A stretch of 64,000 nucleotides of DNA from Haemaphysalis longicornis (taxonomy: Eukaryota > Arthropoda > Arachnida > Ixodida > Ixodidae), in contig CM023454.1 in the NCBI GenBank assembly GCA_013339765.2, positions 147,559,603-147,623,602 on the forward strand, written 5' to 3'. The position numbers and the translations under genes were made by a program. Shown one piece after another: positions 57,286 through 64,000 of this stretch; positions within the stretch are counted from its first letter, which is position 1; every line of letters begins with the position of its first letter. The notes below the pieces were generated by a model. It made no database searches. It saw nothing but the letters and a program-made list of their open reading frames with translations, and had not been told where the DNA came from.

Positions 57286-58335
57286 GAGGAAGGCGCAAGG
57301 AATAGTGGTGTATTGGCAGGTATTCACAGAAAATCAGCCCAAGTAGGGAGGGTCACCAGTCAGGCTAGGTTCAATGGTTCGTTGGTGCCAAAAGAATGGC
57401 TCATACCCACTTGGGGGGATTGGCCAGGTAATGGGCGCTAGCCGAGAGAAAGGAAGACTGGACTCGGGATTCAAAGGAATAAAGTGAATGCACGAAGTAC
57501 TCGTTTAGGAAAAAAAGTGTATATAAACGGGAATAAAAAAGATAATAAGTAGACTGCCAGAAAATGAGGCGCGGCAGCAGAGAGGACACAGCAACAATAA
57601 AATCGACACTAGAATAAGGAAAGGATAGGCAGAAGGACAGCCGTGAAAAGTACGCAAAGAAATAAAGCAAGAAGTTACGGTGGTGAAGGAGAGGCAGTGA
57701 GCGGGAAGTGGGTACAGGCGCTGACATGTTTTATATAGCAGCCCGCCATCTTGATCTAGCAGATAGCACGGTAGAAGGCGAGATTCAGAAATGAATGAAT
57801 GTACAGCGCGGCAAAGAAAACCCAGGACTTTCACCCGAATGATAATATTAGAGAAACAGAGATTGGGTGGGCCAATTGATTAAAAGTGTTTTCCAGATAT
57901 CTTTTTCGTATGGAGGTGAACCTTTGGCAGAAAAGGAAGAAATGGCCGCGGTACGAGCGAGAGACAAATCCTCGTCTTCCTCCTTGTTCCCCGTCATCGC
58001 TAGGCGCATAGCCGGCATGTCGCGGGCACTAGCCCCATGGTCTCTCAGGGGGGAAACATGAGGTTTCGCTACATCTTCCTCGGAACAATATGGGGACTGG
58101 CCGCTAGGTGGCCAGAGGGAACGGCTGTGTATGCTGTCGGCTGTCTGCTTTGCCTCTGCGAACGTCGACACCACGCCAAGAACTGCAACACAACCAACAC
58201 CGTCGGGATCGCCAACGGAAGCGCTCTCGCTGGTTAAGTGAGGCACGGTCAGTACTTCGTGCCCTACAGAGTGAACCTCGTTCGAACCGTGCCGTTTGCA
58301 TAAGCCTAACGCCGGGAGCTCTTCGGAGCGCCGGC
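57286..58335. other. Unassigned DNA between two LINEs
   Basis: The right part (about 58080-58335) is probably the 5' UTR of the next LINE. The left part includes 57399-57437, which matches the 3' portion of the 91-bp tandem unit at 3028-3482. A T-rich minus-strand frame (57401-57834) has no known motif. Confidence 0.45.
57399..57437 (+). repeat. Single copy of the 91-bp unit's 3' half
   Basis: CTCATACCCACTTGGGGGGA, then TTGGCCAGGTAATGGGCG, close to the array segment CACATACCCACGTGGGGGAT and TTGGCCAGGAATCGGGCG. It lies outside any copy of the host element recognised here. Confidence 0.6.
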
Positions 58336-61300
58336 ATGGCGGAGCACGGTGCGCGTGCATCACCGCCAGCTCAACCTGCGGCTGCCGGCGTCATCGACCC
58401 CGGCGCTCGTGCTTCCCCGCCAACTCAGTCGGTGACGGTTCGGCGCCTCCAGCGTCTGATTGCAACGACCAGCGCTCCGGAATCGCTTTTATCGCGCCTG
58501 TTTCTTGCTACGCGATAGAACCAGGCGAGAAGACCCGCAGGACACTGGATGACTACTCAGGCCGAGATGCTTTGCGCGGCCCTCGCTCACGCTCTCGAGA
58601 GCGTCGCAGAAAAGGAAGCCCCATCGACCGACACACTCTGCTTGATCACCAACGGGAAGAACGCCGCAAAAGCCGAGCAACGTACCATCGCGCACGCAGG
58701 AGTGCAGGACACTTCATGGAAATAGAAGACCGCAGTCAGGTCTCGGACTACCAGGCTGAATGGTCGGCAAGAGATTCTTCAGCGCAGGATAATGACGAAC
58801 GGTTCGGCCTGTTGACTATCCAGGGACCAAAGCGTCGCCCACGATTCGCGAAGACGGCCGAAGCCTGGAGCGCCGACTGGAAAAATTCGTCGCTCTAAGC
58901 TTCCAAGCTACCTGATCACCCTTCGACCAACAACGCTTGTTGCGCTGGCGAGCGTTTCACAGCGTCTGCTACGGTTATGGCAGCTGCTCCACCGTCAGAG
59001 CTTCAGGATCACGTAGCCATCCGCACGAACAGCGCATCGAATACAGTGACAATCGAGACTTACTACGCCCAGCACGCCAAAGGCCTCTTGCGACTCACGT
59101 CCATCCGAATATGGCCGAACCAAACGATTCCGATTACTGCACACCAAACCCCTGGGAAAGGGCATGTGTCGTGGTGTCATCTACCGAGTCGACCCGTCGG
59201 AGACGGCGGAGTCCCTAAGAAGAGCCCTGTACTCGGAGAGCCACCACATCATTGCCGCACGGCTGATGGGGAAGCGAGGAGCCTGCCTCGTGACGTTCGA
59301 GGGAACCAGACCGCCACGGACGATCAGGTACTGGAGTGTACTCACGAAGGTTTTCACGTACGAGGCGCGCAGTCTGGTTTGCCACAATTGTCAAGGCCTT
59401 GGTCACAAGAAAGACATTTGCCCGCACCCTAGCACCTGTGCCGAATGCGGAAGGCAGCACTCTGTTGATGGTCAGTGCATGGATCAGACATCCTACTGCC
59501 GAAACTGCAAGCAGTCTGGACACCTAGGTACTGACGCCGAGTGCCCCACGCGTCGCGGATTTGAAGAACGAAGCAAGGAGCGGGCAAAAGAATGCCGCTC
59601 GCGTAGTCGCAATCGACGTAGAAGCAGGCGTCGCTCGTCCAGTTGGAACCACGGCAATCGCTTCATGCCACTCTCCGAAACCAGTCCCAGCCGCAGCAGG
59701 AGCCGTAGTGTTGGTGCCCCCGCTGCTTCACAATTGGACAGGGCCGCCGCTTCTCCCAGTTCGCAAATCGCTAAAGAGGCAACCAATAAAAAGGTCACGT
59801 ATGCATCTGCCACCGCGTCAATCATGCCTCCTATCCAACGATCGGCACAACCGTCCTCCACGCAAGGTTCACCCGCTTTGACTCCTGCAACAGACGACGA
59901 ACTAGGAGCTATGATCGCGGCTCTCCGAGAAGAAGAGCGAGACTTGCATAACCAGGTACAAGAAATTCGGCGTGAGATGGAACGGGCACTGGCAGAAGTC
60001 AACGCCCGCATTGCTGAGAAGGCTGCGCGGCGCAAGGAGCTCCAGGCACGCCTACGGGGCAGTCGCGCGGAGCACGCCGCGACACCCATGGTGTTCTCGC
60101 CACCCAGCGTGGTGCAAGCTTCGCTGCAAGGCCAGGTCACAACAGACCATATCGTCGAGACGTGTGTGCAAACCATCATGGACAAACTGGTAAGGGAATC
60201 CTCCCCTTGCAAGCCTGCTCCCTTGCTACACCTTCGGCAGCCGCAGTGCGCGCTAAAGCCACCCATCATGACACACAATAATGGCTTCAACTTCACGGGT
60301 TACCATCCGTGGACGACCGTATTACAGTGGAACTGCCGCTCTTTTAGGAGGAGGAAAGCGGACTTCATCGACAGATTTCAGTTAATTCAGGGAAGAAACA
60401 CTCCAGCTATTATTGCACTTCAGGAGGTTAACGGACCACTCGTGAGGATCCCGTCATACGAAGGATATGCACCCCGCGACGATGCCACACAACCTGTCAA
60501 AGCGGCACTGTTCATCCACAGGGGGTTTACGCACGTAGAACTCGACACTCAACCGTGGTGCAACGCTTTCACCGAAGTAGCGGGATGTCGAGTCGAAATA
60601 TCACCACACCGAGCAATTTTGGTGTTTTCTGTGTATATAAGTCCAGAAGGCGCGCGTAAGAAATCGCAATTATCGCACATAGACCTCAGCTTCGTCCAGC
60701 ACTTCCAGAAGCTTTACCCGAAGGACGTTACAGTTATGTGCGGTGATTTTAACGCTCAGCATGTTGCTTGGGGTTACGAGAAGACCAGTGCCCTGGGCAA
60801 GCACATCATGGCAGACGCGACGGCATACGGCCCTGACGTTGCTAAACGCACCACTGACGCACACTCGATTAGGCCAAACACAAAAGCAAGCTGACACAAC
60901 GCCGGATCTGTCGTGGGTGTCGCATCCGAAGCTGGTCCGGTGGGAAACCTACGAGGATACGTTAGGGAGTGACCACCTGCCCATTCTAATCCATCTCTGC
61001 ACTGGCGGACAACGCCCACAATGAACTAGCGCTGGGTCTTACGCGAAGACGGCGTAGATTACGCACTGGGACAAGAATCGGTGCATTTTAATGGAAGAGC
61101 CACCAGCCGCCGGAATTCAAAATCTCACAGACCAGCTGTGCATGGCGAAAGATTAATCTACCAAGAAATTGCGCGTCCCTCCAGATCACCCGGAGCCAGA
61201 CAGACACTTGGTGACGCTGTGGAACCGCCGGTTTGCGAAGTTTTCGGTCAATACAAAAAGTCTTGTCGTGCGCCACATCTCAAGCGACGCCTTCTCGAGG

Positions 61301-61711
61301 TTCAGAAGAAAATCGAGAGTCACACTAACGCATTAGCCCACCGAGCGTTGGATGGATGTGTGCGAGACCATAAATGGGCACACGCACACTTACGAAAGTC
61401 TGGGCTTTCTCCATTCTCTTCTTGGACAGCGCAAAACAAACAACAGTGCCGCACGAGTCACCACTTCGCGAGGTGTGAGCGTAAACGAGCTGGCCAAAGA
61501 GCTGCCGCCGCCTTTTCCCCTCAGACGTCTCACCCTTCTGCAACTACCTACAATCGGCACGATACATCTGGCCGACGAGGAAAGCTTACAACGTCGCCTT
61601 CACAATGACAGAATTACACCGTGCCCTCGAACGAGCGAACACTAGCAGCATGCCAGGGGCCGACAAAGTATGCGTTGCCCACCTGCGAAACCTACCGGAT
61701 AGCCACAAGCC
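58336..61711 (+). mobile_element. I-type LINE, 5' two thirds, cut by gap
   Basis: ORF1, APE endonuclease and the start of RT in order on the plus strand, up to the N gap. ORF1 begins at ATG 58336 (context GGCATGGCGG). Unlike the LINE at 26414-31794, its ORF1 and endonuclease share one frame over 59164-60894. RT, RNase H and tail must lie in or beyond the gap. Confidence 0.82.
58336..61711 (+). pseudogene. LINE ORF1-ORF2 (zinc knuckles, coiled coil, endonuclease, RT start)
   Basis: Early ORF1 (58336-59165) has frameshifts near 58518 and 59165. From 59164 one 576-codon frame runs through the knuckles CHNCQGLGHKKDIC, CAECGRQH...C and CRNCKQSGHLGTDAEC, an RS-rich tract (CRSRSRNRRRSRRR), a coiled coil (REEERDLHNQVQEIRREMER), then without a stop into the endonuclease (LQWNCRSFRRRK, IIALQEVNGP, MCGDFNAQHVAWGYEKTS). 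After a shift near 60860, SDH appears at 60968-60976. RT starts near 61605 (SMPGADKVCVAHL). Shifts in ORF1 and after 60860 suggest it is inactive, although the 576-codon core is clean. Confidence 0.82.
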
Positions 61712-61811
61712 NNNNNNNNNNNNNNNNNNNNNNNNNNNNNNNNNNNNNNNNNNNNNNNNNNNNNNNNNNNNNNNNNNNNNNNNNNNNNNNNNNNNNNNNN
61801 NNNNNNNNNNN
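61712..61811. other. Scaffold gap (100 N)
   Basis: 100 N. To its left a plus-strand LINE enters its RT; to its right an RT reads on the minus strand, so the gap hides either the ends of two elements or a rearrangement. Confidence 0.99.
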
Positions 61812-62985
61812 TGCTTGTTGAGGTGGCGAGTGTTTGATACCGTTTTCACATCCAGTTTTGGCCAAAAGATGGATCTGCCCAGTCGTGGTCTCTTGAGGCG
61901 CTTGATTTGTGCTATTCTCTGGGCTTCGTTGATTTCTTCTAGCGTGTTGCGAATACCGAGCTCTAGGAGCTTCTCGGTGTTTGCCATATGGAGGGCACCA
62001 ATAGCTGCTTTGTATGTCTTTCAGGATGCGTTTGCACGGTTGGTTCTGTAGTTGCCAATGTAGCGTGTTCTGTGCCAAACTAAGGAGATTCTCGGGAGTT
62101 GAGCTAGATGGACCGAGCTGAGTTTAAGTGAGGGCAAGAGCGTGCTATACGGATTAGCGTAGACGTAGAGTAATTCTTTTAAAGCCGCGGCGTAAGCAAC
62201 GGGACTGATTACATAGAATTGGATCAGCTGTAGCAGGCTGTCCTTTGCAAACCAGATCTCCTATTTGCCACTCGCTTAATTAGCTGCGTAGCTGCCGCGA
62301 CGTTACCAATGAGACGGGTGACCGTCTCCTTGTTTCTACTGTTCCTCTCAATCAGGAAGCGCAGCACTCTGGTCTTTGTGACCTCAGGTATCGTTTGCCC
62401 CTTGTTAGTTCGTACCTTGATGTTGGTCTGTTGCTTGAGCAGTGTTGTCGGTGGCATAATAACTCGTTCTGACTTACTCGGACAGCAGACCAGGCAAGTG
62501 CCTCGCACTTGATCTTCTAGGGAATCTACCTCTGGTTGCCAGGAGAATTCGATGTGTCCGTCGCATCCGCCTGACACCCACAGTGTAATATCATCCGCGT
62601 ACATCCTATGTCTCACTTCTGGTACTATTTCCAGTTGTCTTGCGATGCCAATCATTACAAGGTTGAAGAATAACGGTGAAATAACCGACCCTTGGGTAGT
62701 TCCTAGTCTTCCTAGCTTCCTTTCTGGGTTATGGTCACCTGCTTGTATCTGTGTGGTGCGCTCCGAGAGCAAGACTCGTACATACTTGTAGGTACGTGCT
62801 CCCATCTGCATGGCGCATGTCTGGGAAAGGATAGCAGAGTGCCTCACTTTGACGAAGGCACTCCGCAAATCCAGTCTAGGTATGGCCTGGTTGTAATTGG
62901 CCCGCACGGGGCACCTTGAGTATTTATGGTGACGGTGAGCAGTGACACCACGGAACCCGAGCTCCCATACATAAGCCGTGTCCAA
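61812..62985 (-). pseudogene. I/R1-type LINE reverse transcriptase, 5'-truncated
   Basis: Minus-strand RT: LDLRSAFVKVRHSAIL, GTTQGSVISPLFFNLVMIGI, catalytic YADD at 62590-62601 (RMYADDITLWVSGG), then a thumb region (TKTRVLRFLIERNS) to 62224. After shifts, a further tail (LLELGIRNTLEEINEAQRIA, RLKRPRLGRSIFWP) reaches the gap. The upstream endonuclease is absent, so the copy starts in mid-RT at ~62950, as 5'-truncated LINEs do. The motif YADDITLWV is shared with the LINE at 26414-31794. Confidence 0.8.
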
Positions 62986-63059
62986 CCGTGGCGAGGTGTT
63001 TGAGGTGAAGGTAGAAGCCGTAAACGGTGGCCTTCGGAGCCTTGGTCAAGCTCCGGCCG

Positions 63060-63140
63060 ATGGGCTCCCTGCCTGTCTATCTGCCTGTTCCTCCCTGTCT
63101 ACCCTGCCGGTCTCCCTGCCTGTCTACCAGGCAGGGAGCT
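63060..63140 (+). repeat. CCTGCCTGTCTA-type simple repeat
   Basis: Degenerate CTGCCTGT/CTACC units between two LINE fragments. No further significance seen. Confidence 0.7.
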
Positions 63141-63168
63141 GCGGGACCTCTTTCACTACCAGGGTAAG

Positions 63169-64000
63169 GTGAAAAGAAAGTACCCCGTCTCCCTGCTTTT
63201 ATACTATGCTATATGGCATTTTCAAACCCCCCAAACGCAATCGGTCCCTGAAAAGGGGGCGTACCGAAGTTTCATTCCACCTCTTCCAACTACTGTAAAG
63301 AACTATGCTCCTTTCCTTGTGCTAGAGTCAGCTGACTCTGCAAGAGCTGTCACTTCCCTGTCTGTAATCCTGGTTTCGAAATTCCTGCAAAACACAATAG
63401 GAAATTATCTAGCTAAAAAGCTTAGGACGGGAGAAATCCTTATAGAACTCCATGCCGAACAAGAAGCCCGCACTCTTCTTGAACAAACCCGCATCTATGA
63501 TCTGGACATCAGGTCCCACCCCACCGGAGCCTCAACAGCTCCCAGGGTGTGATTTCTGAGGCAGATCTTCTTACGGAAACAGATGCCGACCTGCTTGAAG
63601 GTTTAACGGATCAGGTCGTCACAGCTGTGCGCCGCATCACGATGCGCAGGGATGATAAGATAATCCCCACGAAACATATTATCCTGACCTTTAACCGGTC
63701 ACTTCCTGATTAATCAATGCAGGCTTGATTTGATGGTCCATTCGTCCTTACATCCATATGAACCCGCGCCGTTGCTTCCAGTGTCCAGCGGTTCGGGCAC
63801 AGTACAACCTCTTGCCGCGGCAAAACAACGTGTGCGAAATGCGCCGCGCAGGACCACCCCACCTACAACTGTAATTCTGACATCCTCACTTGTGCAAACT
63901 GCAGGGGCCCACATGCGGCCCTCCCAGGAAATGGGAAAAGTTCCAAATAGAAAAGAAATAATCAATCTCAGGTAACAAAAAACATCAACCTTCCAGAGGC
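63169..64000 (+). pseudogene. LINE ORF1 (gag-like), partial at window edge
   Basis: A plus-strand ORF1 of another non-LTR element. The first frame (to 63552) has FLVLESADSARAVTSLSVIL and KKLRTGEILIELHAEQEART. Later frames give ISEADLLTETDADLLEG, MRRDDKIIPTKHIILTF, then CCHC-type knuckles spread over shifted frames (CRGKTTCAKCAAQDHP...C, CANCRGPHA). The window ends in EIINLR and a following KNINLPEA-type segment, the usual place just after the knuckles. Several frameshifts. ORF2 would lie to the right. Confidence 0.75.

Noticed and set aside
57401..57834. Phe/Tyr/Ser-rich membrane-like protein on the minus strand
   Set aside because: It is the reverse of purine-rich DNA; hydrophobic composition follows from base content and no start or family supports it.
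61712..62985. Twin-priming inversion of a single LINE
   Set aside because: In twin priming the inverted 5' part adjoins the 5' side of the forward part; here the plus-strand LINE faces the C-terminal side of the minus-strand RT.

Overview
This window looks like nuclear DNA of an arthropod, most probably a hard tick. That is inference: it is eukaryotic, intron-bearing and crowded with non-LTR retrotransposons, tRNA-derived SINEs, short DNA elements and microsatellites, and the SINE and LINE fragments resemble those I know from tick genomes. Only two host protein-coding loci can be supported. One is a complete intronless histone H1 gene (44390-44971, minus), with a TATA box, an H1 box and a poly(A) signal. 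The other is the first coding exon of a Rab11-FIP3/4 (nuclear fallout)-like EF-hand protein (16417-16551, minus), ending at a consensus splice donor; its remaining exons lie to the left, and much of 7.4-16.4 kb may be its intron 1.

Layout. 1-4788: the 3' part of a decayed Ty3/Gypsy element (gag tail, protease, RT, RNase H, split integrase, 3' LTR), interrupted by a short element (2937-3722) that holds a ~91-bp tandem array. 4789-7309: a segment repeated at ~97% identity at 24764-27304; the Gypsy LTR ends exactly at the left edge of the repeat. 7410-16400: mostly unassigned DNA with SINEs and small duplications. 16.4-16.8 kb: GC-rich promoter region and FIP exon. 18.2-19.5 kb: a segment bounded by inverted clusters of a GTTCGAT motif. 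19870-21529: a TTAA-flanked inverted-repeat element carrying an intact THAP-domain ORF. 26.4-31.8 kb: a nearly full-length I/R1-type LINE on the minus strand, abutting a deleted pogo/Tigger element (31795-32707). 34-41.5 kb: mostly unassigned. 41.8-43.2 kb: a Jockey/CR1-type RT relic. 44-45.2 kb: histone H1. 48 kb: hAT relic. 49.97-50.18 kb: long CA microsatellite. 50.98-57.3 kb: a Jockey/CR1-type LINE broken by at least three insertions, one of them a second TTAA element (52572-54153) with a degraded THAP domain, another the second copy (55511-56014) of the element that broke the Gypsy integrase. 58.3-61.7 kb: an I-type LINE with ORF1 and endonuclease in one reading frame. 61.8-63.0 kb: an opposing LINE RT. 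63.2-64 kb: ORF1 of a further LINE.

The most unusual pattern is that two separate TTAA-flanked elements whose ends both begin AGGAG each enclose a THAP DNA-binding domain. The nested insertions also show clean junctions, so target-site duplications can be read directly (TTAA for the THAP carriers, a four-base A/T run for the other family), and so can a relative order of events. Two 100-base N runs (7310-7409, 61712-61811) are scaffold gaps. Identities and boundaries were judged by eye, without alignment or database search.
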